Part shown: one piece after another, positions 1 to 14,265 of the stretch | Position numbering within the stretch: position 1 is the first letter of the stretch | Layout: each line of letters starts with the position of its first letter | DNA from: Sipunculus nudus | Lineage: Eukaryota > Annelida > Sipuncula > Golfingiida > Sipunculidae | Assembly: GCA_026874595.1 (NCBI GenBank) | Contig: CM049309.1 | Span: 47,972,079 to 48,036,078, forward strand | Direction: 5' to 3' | DNA: 64,000 nucleotides | The notes under the pieces: generated by a model | Databases searched by the model: none | What the model was told of the DNA's origin: nothing | What the model saw: the letters and a program-made list of their open reading frames with translations, nothing else | Made by a program: the position numbers and the translations under genes

Positions 1-3000
1 TATATATATATATAATTCTTGGAATCGTTTTTCCCACATTGGAAAACACCCCTAGGCTCTGTGATATTGCTGCCCTGAACTATATACATAGCATGCTGTA
101 CATGGATTTCCAGAAACAGCACTTGGCACTGTCCTCTTGGACATCACGGTTTGTGCTCCATAGATGACCATATGGTCACATGTACGTAAGTCCTAGTGGT
201 AAACAAGGCTGTCAAAGCAAATAAAACATTCATCCTGGGGTAATTTAGTCAGGGATAAACACCAAAATTTAATCAGTGTGATATTTTGCCATATCCAACC
301 TATAAGTCAAATTTCAATGATATCCATAAAACTGTTCTTCATATTTGCAGACACACACACACACACAATCAGTTGAAAACAATAACCCTCACTTCACACA
401 GGGTTAATATTAACAAGTTTCCTGGAACTAAAGCACAGTGTAACAGAAACAAACATATTCATTCATACATACATATAAACACATTCACTTACACAGGTAC
501 ATAAAGAGGGAGCTGAGATACAAAACCAATCAACTTGCACATACAATACTAAAATATTTCAAAATATTTAACTTACATTTTTAGTCTGAATTCAAATTAT
601 GTCAGAACTTATTCAGGTGTAGTCAAATTCAAGTACTTGGGTGGATCTTAGTAAACATTTTCTTTTAGCCTGATCATGTATCAATTAATCAAAAGATGGC
701 TAATGAGCAAACAGGTACTACTACTAGTTACTCATCAGATCAAAACATGGTGTTTATGTGTAAAGTTCCTTATATGCTAATATTGTTCCTTATTAAGAAA
801 ATTTTAACCAATATTATATTCTAAATATATTAGGTTGTGGCCCAAAATTTGTTCCAACTGTCAAAAGACAATACTGTTGTTAATCAAATAGATAAATCTG
901 ATCTGAATATCAAATATAAGAAACCAGATATCATTTCTCACTGAAAACAAGTTCATTAGCCCTGATGTTACATAAACAGCTGCATATGTATATCATAATT
1001 ATGTGTGCAGCATGGCCTATTCTGTATGAACCTGTGGTGTAAATATATCAAAATAAATGCATTCCCTCCAGTGTGAACTGTCTCAGTTTATCCAACTGTT
1101 TATTTTAACAATGACATAACAGTTCTAAAAAGTGACGCAAACAGCATACTTTCAAACCACAAATATGCAGAATAATTGCTCGCCAAGGCCATCCCAGACT
1201 TTTAGAGCATATATCTTTGAAACAGGAGGACTAACCCCCACAGCCTGGTGTGACATTTCAAGAAAGATCGTCATGCTAATGACCAAAGTTCAGCAGAAAC
1301 ACCTCAGCTGGTGTATTACATTTCACATCCACTGGGGACTGGTTTTGTATACCATTTATTTCCCAACATATTATGTGTTCCCAGCTGTGGATTTCATTCC
1401 TTTTCAATAATCAATACTCTCAATCTGTCACAATCTGAAGAAGACCACACCAGTGACTTACTTAAATATACAGGGGGGGTGGGGATAAAGCAACCTTTAA
1501 ATACTCTGAATTTGGAGCATTTACGAGTGTCTGAAACAAAACTCCAATAAATAAACAAAAAAAAATCCTGCAGAAGGACAAGGAAGAGACAGACAGCTAT
1601 CTTAAAGCTCTGTGACTTGTTCATATAACTTTTTTTTTCAAACATGAACAGACAACAGGTGTAAATGTAACAAACTATTATGACATAACAATGGTTACCA
1701 TGGTGACTGCTGCAGTTTTCCCTAAAGTTCAGCTCTTATTAATTATAAATTCAGCAATTTTATAGAAAGAGATACCAAATTAACCATTTGTCAGCAATTG
1801 TAAAATCTGTAAGCATATCTACATATTTTTTTCTATATATATACTGATATGAAGTCTCCATTTAGCTTGCTTTAACTAAGCATTTACAGTTCCACTTTCA
1901 TGTGTTGCATACCCTTATTAATCTGTCTTTGTTGTGACATGTACTAGCCCAGCAAAGGGGAAAGCTGATTATCAAAACCAACCCCAGAGCTTGTTGACAG
2001 ATCATTAAATCAATGCAGGTCTGTAACAGATGATGATAAAATTACCCTGATACCTGCTTTGAACTGCGTGTTGATGTCACTCATAATTACATGTATATGC
2101 AAGTGGTATTAAACTTTGATCAGATGACAAAGATGACATTAAGGCCATGCCAAATAAACCTTTTAGACTCTGGGACCAACAAATATAGTTTTTATTTAAC
2201 ATTTTTTAAATAAAATGGATCAGTTGAGACAAAATATGTGAAACTTTGCACACTTTCAGTTAGGATAGAAAAATGTGCTCCAATGTGTGTAAAAATGCAC
2301 AAGTGTACAACACAAAATTCAATACATATTCAGTTATTCACTGATGTCCTTCGTATACATCATGATTTAAAGGGATCAGGGAAAGAATACAAGTTAGCAT
2401 AATTACCGAACACTTGGTGCTCATCCACTGAAAATAATTCTGATCTTTGGAAAAACAGGAGCAGGGATTCCATAGAACAATTTTTAGTGTGGCCTAACTG
2501 TACAAGATAACATGTGATACAGTCTGATAACATGACAGTCCATGTGCTCAGAGACACCATCCTCTGACCTTACACCTTAAACATGATCATCAACAGCACA
2601 AACACACACAGACACAAATTTGATCCTACATGTCCCTGCATACCTGCATAATAAGCTACTAGGTATAGTACAAGTTTAACTAGCTTAATAATATGTCACG
2701 CAGGGTTTCTATGAAATTTTATCATGATTTAACTAAAACTTACCAGAAGTACATTTTTTTAAATAAATAATATACACGGTTTGTTTTGGATCAGACAACT
2801 TACCAGAGAATAGTTCTTGAAATCCTGGTTAATCAATTATTTAGCCAACTAAAAGTAAGACCAGTCAGTCAATATTAATTAAAATATAACAGGGCTAAGG
2901 CCATTTAAATTGTTCATTATAATTCTTGTTTAACAAACCAATAATTATCATGTTATCTAAATGTAATAAAAGATGTGTGGTGCAACAGATAATTTCCATA

Positions 3001-6000
3001 TTGTCTTGAAACAGGGGGGGGGGGGGACACTCAAATAGATTGCCTGCAGACAGAGATGACCTGAACAGGTGAGATAAAAAAGGAATCAACTCACACCATG
3101 GCCATTTTCTTTGAATATTTAGCTGACAAATCTGCTGGAAGGAGCCGCAAAAACTGGCCATCCTAGCCATGTCTGACTGATAACAGTAAAACAGCATCAA
3201 GGCTCTTACTGGTCTGCTCAGTGGTATTCATGATACACAAACACTTAGAAATTCTGTGTTTACACCAAATGTTTAACCAAGAGATGTATTTTTAGAATTT
3301 CTGGCATGGTATTTTTACACAGACAAGCCTGGTTGTCAAATATGAAATTTTTATTCCATGATGCTTAATACAGAGTATGCCCTTATAACATATGGAGGAC
3401 CATACAACCTGACCAAGAGTGAAGGCAGGGGGGCCCATCCTGTCACCGATATCAGGCACAGATCCAGAGGGCCCCCCCCCCACTCTCAACCAATAACCTT
3501 TTTCTAGACAAATCTTATGCATGGGGGGGGGGGGGGGGTTGGGTATGAAACTGTGGTTGCATTTTTGTTCCAGAGGGTTTTATTTTTGCTATATTCATGA
3601 ATAGGATATAATCGCGAATATGAAACCCTCAGGAATAAGCTGCCCTTTTATCGAGGATGAACAATAAGGTATGATGCATTTGCACAAATGGAAAAGTTAT
3701 CACACCTCTGAAAACATCGTTTGTTAATCAACAACATAATCCGTGGATGGTATAGTAACTTTCTCATGCAAAAACATAATGATAATTGTCAAAACATCGA
3801 CTATGATACTGGTCATAATACAATTACTATAACGGTAATGTACTTCAATTTCATAGATTCTGGTGCAATCGCAAAAATGAAATCCTTGCAAAATTTAAAA
3901 ATGAAGAAATCACAAAATTTCAGCCTCCGAAAATTAAGCCAACCACAGTAAATGGATATGACTCTGCCAGTGCTGATAATGCAATAACTGGGGAGGTGGG
4001 TTACCTGTAAACCCTATGAATAGCAGTATTTTCGCAGAAACCTCAAGAAATGAAAAAAAAAATAGCCTGTCAAGTAACCTCAAGTCCACAGCACTACCAC
4101 ATCAAGTGCTGAGTTTCAAATCAGATAAATCTCTAATATAAATGGCTGGACACCCAGTGGTACCTGTCTATACCTCAGTGCTGTATAAGATATCAATTTC
4201 TGCCTCATTACTGTCCACACTGTGGACTCAGGAAATCTATATCAGCTGAACATGCTGCATTAATTGCATCCCACCAGCAAACTGATACCGGATCCACACT
4301 TCACAAATACTGTCTCAAATCCCATACTGGGCTAATCTTGAATAAGTGGGTTTGCTATATCATGTTGTGTATTAATCACCTTATTTTTCATGATTCTGAG
4401 GGTTGATATAAGCTCATGCATGTCAACAGGTGTGAAAGTCATCAGTCTGTCTATAATTCATCAATCCAATTATGATGAAGACTTTGAGATCTGGTGTGTG
4501 TTTTCACTATACACTCATTACAGCAGAATAGGCCACCATTGGTATTGTATAATGTAGTACCGGTAGTGAACCTTTCAGGTAGGGAATCACATAGGTCTAG
4601 GGAATCTTGTTTTTATATAGGGGTTGGCTTCAAAAGTGGAGTGACAGTAAGCTGGAGTTCAACTGTATACATATATATGTCAATTTAGCAATAACTCTGT
4701 GGTATCATGCAGCTTCCTGTGAACTTTCACTTGCAGTGGTGCTGGCTATATAATTAATGCATCTCACATGACTGACCCAGTTATTAAAATCCATATGAAA
4801 TGTTCACTGGATCACCATTATAAATGACAAAACATATGACAGATATATAAGCCTGACCAGGAATCAGGGTGACTAACCTAGATTAAGGTTTAGAGAGTGA
4901 CCCAAATTTAAGGTATAATAGGTGAACTTATTTTTTTTTAACGCCTTATTAGAAGTTCCTACTCCAATATTTACAAATTACAGCCACTGTTATGCCCATG
5001 CAGAATAAAGTGAAAATAATGTCTCTGACTTACTAACTCCTCACAAAACATGGGGTCATGGAAATCTAAATCTCAAGGCTTGGAAAAACCTGATGGAACT
5101 GTGAAATCGAATTGTTTAGTTAAATGGAAACAATAAAGGCTGTTAAATAAATGTTTGAAAATCTTCGGCTTGAAAATTTGAAATGTTTGATAACATTAAC
5201 CTAGACTCCACGCTTGGCATTCGCTTTTACAACTGCTCGAGTCACTGACAGGCAGATCAAACCAGCTTACAATAACTAATATCTCTGTAGGTATGTTCCA
5301 TAAGTTTTGATAGATTAGGTATTTAAATCTTTAACTTAGACAAATAATGCAAAAAATGAACCAGTTTTAAGTGCCTTTATAGTATATGTACCATGGGTGC
5401 GTAAATAATAAAGAGGAGTTCAGCTTGAATAATCATGCTATTTGTTATGGGCAATTTTTAATGGTATGTATTGTAAGACTGTTTCTAATACCTAAATGAC
5501 AAATAATATCACTATGCTGTTAGACTTCAGATAAAGGTGCCTACAGCACCTTGCATATTAGATGGCCTTGATACAGTGATCAATAGTTATAGACTGGTTA
5601 CATTTGAACAAAGACCACTAGTTTTAATGGTGAAACTCAAGATGGCAAGAGGAAAGACAAGGAGGCAACCATGTACATCAGAGAAGTTTCAGTTATGGGA
5701 GTAAGTGAGTTATTGCTCTGGGATATGGTATACAATATGTAATCAATTTTCATTAACTTTAACAGTACACATAATGCAGTTATTCATGACTGCAATTACT
5801 TCATGTCTGAATGTGCTAATAATTTCTGTAGTTGTCTTTTTGTTGGCAAGGGTTTCAAATTCTAGATATTTGCAACAGGGGAATTATCGCAAAAATAAAG
5901 CCTTGAATTAGAGGTTGCATCATCAAAGGCAGAAGAATGCTATAATAAATAATATTAATCTTGTATATAACCAGTATTATGAAAGATTACTGTTATAAAT

Positions 6001-8649
6001 GATATCCTATCTTATCTGTCAGTAATTAACATTATTTTCTACTCATTAATTTGATGTTCTATTGAGAACAGGTCCAGTTGATGTGATTTTATGCATTTAT
6101 TATTAACCACAATTAATTCATATGACAATGGATAAACTATGTGTTGATAAGGTGAGATTGCAATAAAAGACCTCTCGCGAAACAATACGAAGCGAAAATT
6201 GCAAAATTTAAACCTAGCATAGATGAAGGCAACCTCAGTACGACATAACATGGATTAACACTAAGTACATAATCTCTTAATGACACACCACTTAAGTACA
6301 GGAGTACTCCAGTTTAATAAATAACACAGCAGTTGACTTGTGTGTACTTCACACTTTTATGCAGGTCAAAGTTAATAAATCATAAAATGGCAAGTTTCTT
6401 TTTACTGCTGGTCTTGCACACCAAGAGATCAATAAATGCCAAAGGTTTGCAGTATGTTCAGTCACAAATAACACTGTATAGTTTTTTAGAAGAGATTTAA
6501 AAACATACAGTCAAACATTTCTGTGTGATGTGACTACCAAAAGATCATGCCAAGGCGGTTGTACGAGACAGGAGGTTGTATTAGTCAAGTTCAAAGAGAA
6601 CCTTGATCATATACAGCTATATATTTAATTGTTTTCAGCATGTGTGATTCTGAATAAAGTGCAAATAAACCTGCATTACAGGGGTATGCTGTTAAACTGT
6701 TTCTAAGTCACAACATACTGAAACATGTCAAACCTGACCATCAGTTGATTCTGAATAAAGTGCAAATAAACCTGCATTACAAGGATATGCTGTTAAACTG
6801 TTTCTAAGTCACAACATACTGATACATGTCAACCTGACCATCTGCGGGGGAAAATCCCATTTAAACATGCTCTTATGATAATAATGCACTATACAATTTA
6901 TTTCAGCTCTGCAAACTACACATCCATGATTAAGAAAGAATTAATTAGTTAATGAACATATATGATTTGTGGATCAATAAATATCAGAAATTGCTCAACA
7001 ATTTAAACAAAGGGCAGAGTGGCAATCCTGTCGACAGGCTGGTACACATTTAAACTAAATTTTATAAGGAGTATTTTTTGGCAGGGATGTCATTGGCTTC
7101 ACAAACTAGGCGCATTTAAACTTATTTACATAATCCTAGACTTTCAAATAAACAATACTTCTCCAAATATGACTGATAACTGCCATGCATAAAAGTAAGC
7201 CTTTAATACAGTATCACAGGAAAAACAAATTCTTGGTTAATAAGTTAAAAAACAAATTGTTAATCTAAATATAAGTTTTGCTGCAAACTTCAATTTTGCT
7301 TAACATACATGCCAATCAAATTCCCGAAGTATTTTTATTCATTTGAAGGTAGCTACATTAATGGTATTTTTTTTCTGTACGCAAATGAAATCACTACTTT
7401 AATTGATAATTAACACATACAGAAATATCATAATATACAAATACACACCAAAATCATTCAACAAAAGTTCACATGGGTGTATTGAGTATTATTTGTAGGT
7501 TCCTACTGCCTGTAAGAAGCTCAGGGTCTTGTGTTTCATGTGGCAGGACCAAACCCACAGAATAATCAATAACTGAGTATGTTGGCCTGGACCTTCTGGT
7601 GGCTGGCTTTATCTACTACAATCCATCCCTACAGCTATATATCATAAACTACAGATAGGCCACATCATGTGCACTATTAATTGTAATCACATGAACATGG
7701 GCCCAGGCGGCTCTGTTGAAGTTTCTGTGCCTGTCCAATACAAGTGTAGTAAAATATGAACCCGGCTCTTAATAACTGTGCCCCCTCATCAGCAGGCTAG
7801 TCAATCAATATTTGATATTCGACCATTTTTGATCTACAGGAATATGTCCCAGGTTGTAATGTTAGAAACAATACCTGAGGATGGGCCAGTAGGACTTATA
7901 AAAGAGATATAACTGGTAAATCAAACACTTGAAGATAATATTTTTTCATCAAATTAATAAATGCATTTATAAATCATGGAACTGAAACAGAGTAAAGTAC
8001 TCACTGAAAATTAGAATTAAAAGTATAAAACTTGAAAAGAATGTTGAAAAAATATAATCTACTGAACCTGACAAAACATTTAAATATCTGTATTTACTTA
8101 TTTCCAAAGGAGCATATTCTACAGATTGAGACCTATCACCCTGGATTTAAACTAAGTTGTGATCTAACCATGGGTCAATTTTAAGAGAAGAATATTAGGC
8201 CTACATCTCAATATACAAGCACTGGGCAACTAGACCCATTATTAGATCAATCCCTGGAGGGTATTTTCATGGCCTTTTCCATTTACAGATTTAAACATGA
8301 CCTGAATTTAGTCCTGGTTAGTAGAGATATGTTCTGTAGCACAGTTCAATAAACCAGCCTTGTTTTAAGCAATAAGGTGCTGATTGGCTTCGCTATATAC
8401 CCAGTACAACAGAAAAATACACTTGGTGGCAAAATTTGCGGGTGTTGAATACACTTTGAAGTCACTTGCAAAAAAGCAGTGAAGACCTTCAAATGAACTA
8501 AATCACAGATGCATGAGTCTCTCATGCTCAAATATTTCTAGAAGTATTATTATTTCAACTATGTGACACTAACCAAGGGAATATATGAACACCTGCCAAT
8601 TATGGAACAAGGAAAAAAAGTGGAGATCAGCTGAAATATAATAATACAA
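1..8649 (-). other. AT-rich sequence, probably FCHO intron
   Basis: No coding exon recognised on either strand. Visible content: a (TA)n remnant at 1-14, G/C homopolymer runs near 3015, 3473 and 3523, and a 101-bp tandem duplication at 6645-6843. The expected fourth FCHO exon was looked for here and not found. Confidence 0.4.
6645..6843. repeat. 101-bp tandem duplication
   Basis: Two adjacent copies (6645-6745 and about 6746-6843), each starting TGATTCTGAATAAAGTGC and ending near AACCTGACCATC, differing by a few substitutions and small indels. It is unrelated to the other repeats seen here. Confidence 0.85.
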
Positions 8650-9224
8650 CTAGACATTTCTTGGCACGGCAGGTGCCAGAGTATCCCCAGACATAGTAGG
8701 CCCCCCTCCTACAAGAACAGACCCCCATTTTTAGCAGCATATACTGACATTTGGCATATTTATTGTTTATTCCATATAACGATCCACAATCTTGTTGAAG
8801 ATGTTGGTCCTGTGACCTTGATCTTTTTAAAGATGTGTCCTGTGACCTTGACCTTTGATCTCATAACCCCAAAATCAATTTGGGTCTTGCTTTTCCAATG
8901 GGACATATGCTAGTCAAGTTTGAAATCTATACATCAATAAAGCAGGAATTATCATCCAGAAACTTATTTTTGGACAGATGGCTCCTGTGACCTTCACCTT
9001 TGACCTTGTGACCTCAAAACTGATAGTGTTGTTCCTCTCTTGGCAGGAGAACTATATGTGCAAGATGAAAGATATGAGATGAAATGTTTGGCTGAAAATG
9101 CATCCACATCTTTTTAAAGATGTGTCCTGTGACCTTGACCTTTGACCTCATGACCCCAAAATCAATTTTGGTCTTACTTTTCCAATGGGACATATACAAG
9201 TCAAGTTTGAAATCCATACATCAA

Positions 9225-10559
9225 CTAGAATATCAGCAAAAGCTGACAAAAGCCCTCAGCCAAAAGAACAGTGTTTAGAGGTGGTAACAGTAACAAGTAC
9301 TAAATATCTGTTCTCACATGGTTGATATCTGTACATATCTCAGTTATAAATTTAAAATGGAGAGGTATGTACCATGATTCATAACAATCCACCAAATGCT
9401 TCCTGAAAAATAAGCTTCTAAGTTTTATTCTATTATAAGCTCTGTGACCTTGAGAGTAGGTCAAGGTCACCCATGTTCGAACATGAACGAGACTTTTGTC
9501 GATATACATCTTCACGAAAGAAATAAAATTCCTATTGTGATTCCTTTAAGAGATATCCCGCTCACAAGGCCAAAGTTGAAAAATCCAAGAAAAATTCAAT
9601 AAAAAATCAGAAATTGCAGGTGGCGCCCCCAAACTTGTGCAGCAGTTACAGACCATCAGTCCCTATGATCATAGTAAGTATTGTGAAAATCCATCCAATG
9701 GTTCCTGAGAAATAAGCTTCTAAATGTTTTTTCTATAATCAGCTCTAAAACGTAGAAAAATAGGTCAAGGTCACCCATCTTCGAACTTGACCGAGATTTT
9801 GTCAATATACATCTTCTCCGAAAAATAAAATTCTTATGGTGAATCCTTTTCGAGATATCCTGCTCACAAGCCCAAAGTTGAAAAATCCGATAAAAATTCA
9901 TTAAAAATCAGAAATTGTAGGTGGCGCCACCAAACTTGTATAGCAGGTACAGACTATCAGTCCCAATAACCATAGTAAGTTTTGTGAAAATCCACCAAAT
10001 GGTTCCTGAGTAATAAGCATCTAAGTGTTTTTTCTATAATCAGCTCTAAAACGTAGAAAAATAGGTCAAGGTCACCCATCTTCAAACTTGACCGAGATTT
10101 TGTCAATATACATCTTCTCCGAAAAAATATAATTCTTACGGTGAATCCTTTTCGAGATATCCCGCTCACAAGCCCAAAGTTGAAAAATCCGATAAAAATT
10201 CATTAAAAATCAGAAATTGTAGGTGGCGCCACCAAACTTGTATAGCAGGTACAGACTATCAGTCCCAATAACCATAGTAAGTTTTGTGAAAATCCACCAA
10301 ATGGTTCCTGATTAATAAGCATCTAAGTGTTTTTCTATAATCAGCTCTAAAATGTAGAAAAATAGGTCAAGGTCACCCATCTTCGAACTTGACCGAGATT
10401 TTGTCGATATACATCTTTACCGAGGAAATAAAATTCTGACGGTGAATCCTTTTCAAGATATCCCGCTCACAAGGTAAAAGTTAACGGACGCCAGACGGAC
10501 GGACGGACGGACAGCTTGGGTGATGACAATAGCCCATCAGCCTAAGGGCTGAGGGCTAA
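9225..10559 (-). mobile_element. Family 3 helentron-like element, nested in family 2
   Basis: In reverse, the 5' end (about 10559) reads TTAGCCCTCAGCC and folds onto GGCTGATGGGCTA. It is followed by a (GTCC)n run. The 3' end carries GGCTGAGGGCT (complement of the 5' end), the hairpin TCAGC-TTTT-GCTGA and CTAG at 9225-9228. The interior has about three 302-bp tandem units, each with GGTGGCGCCACC or a variant (near 9615, 9920, 10223). The flanks join into an uninterrupted family 2 repeat unit (CATCAATAAAAGCAGG occurs intact elsewhere in the array). That fixes the boundaries to within a base or two. Confidence 0.72.
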
Positions 10560-12000
10560 TAAAAGCAGGAATTATCATCCAGAAACTAATTTTTGGACAT
10601 ATGGCTCCTGTGACCTTCATCTTTGACCTTGTGACCTCAAAATTGATAGGGGTCTTCCACTCTTGGCAGGTAAACTATATGTGCAAGAGGAAAGATCTGA
10701 GATGAATTGTTTGGCTGAAAATGCATCCACAATCTTTTTAAAGAGGTTTCCTGTGACCTTGACCTTTGACCCCATGACCCCAAAATCAATTTGGGTCTTG
10801 CTTTTCTAATGGGTCAATAACAAAGCCACGTTTGAAATCCATACATCAGTAAAAGAAGGAATTATCATCCAGAAACTAATTTTTGGACAGATGGCTCCTG
10901 TGAACTTCACCTTTGACCTTGTGACCTCAAAATTGATAGGGTTCTTCCTCTCTTGGCAGGTGAACTATATGTGCAAGATGAAAGATCTGAGATGAAATGT
11001 TTGGCTGAAAATGCATCCACATCTTTTTAAAGATGTGACCTTGACCTTTGACCTCATGACCCCAAAATCAATTTGGGTCTTGCTTTTCCAATGGGACATA
11101 TATAAGTCAAGTTTGAAATCCATACATCAATAAAAGCAGGAATTATCATCCAGAAACTAATTTTTGGACATATGGCTCCTGTGACCTTCACCTTTGACCT
11201 TGTGACCTCAAAATTGATAGGGATCTTCCACTCTTGGCAGGATAACTATATGTGCAAGATGAAAGATCTGAGATGAATTGTTTGGCTGAAAATGCATCCA
11301 CAATCTTTTTATAGAGGTTTCCTGTGACTTTGACCTTTGCCCTCATGACCCCAAATTCAATTCCGGTCTTGCTTTTCAAATGGGTCAAATACAAGTCAAG
11401 TTTGAAATCCAAACATCAATAAAAGAAGGAATTATCATCCAGAAACTAATTTTTGGACAGATGGCTCCTGCGACCTTCACCTTTGACTTTGTGACCTCAA
11501 AATTGATTGGGTTCTTCCTCTCTTGGCAGGTGAACTATATGTGCAAGATGAAAGATCTGAGATGAAATGTTTGGCTGAAAATGCATCCACATCTTTTTAA
11601 AGATGTGTCCTGTGACCTTGACCTTTGACCTCATGACCCCAAAATCAATTTGGGTCTTGCTTTTCCAATGGGACATATATAAGTCAAGTTTGAAATCCAT
11701 ACATCAATAAAAGCAGGAATTATCATCCAGAAACTAATTTTTGGACAGATAGCTCCTGTGGCCTTGACCTTTAACCTTGTGACCCCAAAATTTATATGGA
11801 TCATCCACTATTGGCAAGTGAGCTATATATTCAAGATGGAAGACCTGGGATGAAAGTTTGGCTTAAAATGCATCCACAGTATCTTTTAAAATGCCAGTCC
11901 AGTGACCTTGACCTTTGACCTCATGACCCTAGAACCTATAGGGTTCTTACTTTAGTGGTGGGCCATACATAAGTCATGTTTGAAATCCATATGGCTATCA
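10560..12000 (-). repeat. Tandem array of about 290-bp units (family 2 interior)
   Basis: At least four units run from 10560 to about 11960, each beginning AAAGCAGGAATTATCATCC and carrying alternating blocks of TGACCTT-CACCTTTGACC and TGACCTTGACCTTTGACC type. One more unit precedes the nested element (8800-9224). Short ORFs here come from the repeat and are not genes. Confidence 0.8.
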
Positions 12001-12599
12001 ACACTGGAGATATCATAGAGGTGTGTGATTTTCACCATATATGGCAATATTCAAGGTCAAGGCCACTATCATAGGAAAGGTCATGACCCCAATTTAAATA
12101 AGCATCATCCCATAACCCATACCTATGTATATGCATAATATAAAAGAAATCTGTCCATTAGTTTTTGACTTATAATGCTCACAATGCTGTAAGGTGGCAA
12201 TTTTGGGGGTATTAAACGGCACGAAAACAAGTAAAGAATAATAGGTGGCGCCACCAGTTTCTGGAACATGACAACCCTATCCATGATCTTCCATCAACTT
12301 GATTTTGGGATAAATCCATGCAAGATATCTTGAGATATTAAAGAATTTGTGGGATTTTCCCCAAAATTGGACCTATTCAAGGTCAAGGACACTCTCCTAG
12401 TAAAGGTCATGACCTCATTTTAGATAGGCGTCGTCCTCTTACCCATATCTATACATATACCAAGTTTGGTAAAGTTCGGTGAAATATTTTTTGGGTTATC
12501 GCGCCAACAAGATTCATATGTGGCGGCGGAGGCGGCGGGACCGGTATGAAAACATAGTATCCCCCGACTTTGTCTGGGGATACAATTAATTTATTAAAG

Positions 12600-14265
12600 G
12601 GATGAAATCAAGAGCAATATTATGCCTATTCTTCACACTATCAGTTCAGTTTTGCTTTATACAAAAATTTCCCAGCAAAATCATCCAAGCACACAGTCTC
12701 AGTACCTTGCATTCGGCTGTTAAACACCTTGTTATGGCTCTGGGTGTTTGTAAACACAGTCCACTTGAGTCTGTTTATCATAACCAATTTTGAGCCACAA
12801 CACCGATGTTTCAGCCAGCTGGAATATGCATAACATTTCAGGGGTCAAGTCAGTTAGGGCATCTCATGATTGGCAGGTGTTGTGGCCCTGCGATGCACAG
12901 AGTCCCATGTCTGCAAAATTTCAGGTGGAAAAGTCAAACCACTGCTGAGATACGAGTGATTTTATCCTAAGGCAGATGAATAGATGGATGATGTGCATAA
13001 ATGGTTGCAGGTGGCGCCACCAGTTTCACCTATGATGAAGAGCTATGTGAGATCTATACACATGCAAAATTTTGGCCTAATCGGTCAAACAGTTCCCCAG
13101 ATATCAGCTTGGATGTCTGCAGAGTAAACATGAATGTAGGTGGTGCCACCTGTCATAAAATCGAGAAAGCTGTCCAGGATGTATAAACCTGCAAAATTTC
13201 AGGTGGAAAAGTCAAACCACTGCTGAGATATGAGTGATTTTATCCCAAGGCAGATGAACAAATGGACGCTGTGCAAAAATGGTTGCAGGTGGCACCACCA
13301 TTTTTAGTGTATGTTATAAAGTTATCAAAGGGCTACATTTGTACAAAATTTTTAGCCTGATCAGTCAAACGGTTCCCGAGATATGTGGGTTTATATGTGG
13401 ACACAGACGCACAAATGGATGCTGGGCAGCGAGGAAAGGTCAGAGGTCAACCAAAAATGAGGGCGCAGCAGTTTACATGTGACCTGATGATAAACCTGAT
13501 TCGCTAAAAATGCAAACCAAGTTTTTTCAAACAGTTGAAAGATAAAGTTCCAATAATCTGGGAATTCTGAATCTAAACATTGTGTCTAGACGTCTAGACG
13601 CTGTGTCTAGATGTCTAGACACATTGTCTAGACATCCGCCAGAGCCAGTTCAGTTGCCATGGTGATGTCTGGACCCCACCTGTTTGTACTGAGTGACCTC
13701 TTGACTTGGCTGCTGAAACTCAGCATCTTGTAAAATCTGTTTTCAAATACAAAAAGCCTTTTTCAATTGGCTACAATGCTTTTTTAAAGCTGTATTTACC
13801 CAATCTATTCTTATAAAACTGGCAGAACCCTACCATAGAATAATTCTTGTAAAGTTTAAACCAATCAGCTTAACATTTTCATCATAAATCAGTGTATAAG
13901 CTAGAAGAGTTTAAAATTACATTTTCTCTTGTAAAAAACACATCAATGTACGTGGCGCCACCAATACCTCAATTTCAGATATGACATATGTGACAAACAT
14001 TGGTATAAAATTTGGTGATTATAGCTCTAGCAGTTTCTGAGATTTTAATTTTAGTGTGTTTTTTTGGACAGATGACTAAGTTCAACCTCCTGTAACTCAG
14101 CCAAAAATCTCCGAAATGGAACCATTCGAACAAACTTAAGAGAGATTGTTCCAGGGATCATTTCTGTGAAATATTGGACAATTTGCCTGGACATTTTCGG
14201 AGAAGAAGATTTTTAAAGTTTTTTTTAGCTTTTTCCCTATAAAATCTAAGAAAATGCAGTTAGAA
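12600..14265 (-). mobile_element. Degenerate family 1-like repeat with GTCTAGAC cluster
   Basis: From about 12830 it contains family 1-type units in reverse with GGTGGCGCCACC (13010) and variants (13140, 13289, 13951). At 13584-13633 there is a cluster of four GTCTAGAC palindromes, followed by sequence shared with 27600-28345. Clear termini are missing, so limits are approximate. The segment 12600-12830 shows nothing recognisable. Confidence 0.5.
13584..13633. repeat. Cluster of GTCTAGAC palindromes
   Basis: Exact copies at 13584-13591, 13592-13599, 13613-13620 and 13626-13633, plus one near copy. A homologous cluster lies at 27684-27733, so it belongs to a repeat. Confidence 0.85.

Larger units (their letters stand above)
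8650..12583 (-). mobile_element. Family 2 helentron-like element (host of a nested copy)
   Basis: Read in reverse, the 5' end is at about 12583 with GTATCCCCAGACA. This can fold back on GTCGGGGGATAC just inside, followed by a CGG/GGC-rich run (about 12520-12540). The 3' end at 8650 has TGTCTGGGGATAC (complementary to the 5' end), the hairpin TGGCAC-CTGCC-GTGCCA and a terminal CTAG against TTG. The interior consists of tandem units of about 290 bp, each with two TGACCTTGACCTTTGACC-type blocks. Family 3 is inserted at 9225-10559. No ORF of transposase or Rep/helicase type, so it is non-autonomous. Assignment to helentrons rests on architecture only. Confidence 0.65.

Noticed and set aside
2895-3200. 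Possible reverse exon (splice-like TTCCAG ... GTGAGT around 3100-3145)
   Set aside because: The short peptide does not match the expected next FCHO segment, and the phase cannot be tested.
5642-5702. Possible plus-strand first exon (ATGGCAAGAGG... ending before GTAAGT)
   Set aside because: A 20-residue basic peptide with no known match and no partner exon found; it could easily be chance.
8650-12583. Array read as a CRISPR-like or satellite array
   Set aside because: Units are about 290 bp without unique spacers and are bounded by element termini, so this is the inside of a mobile element.
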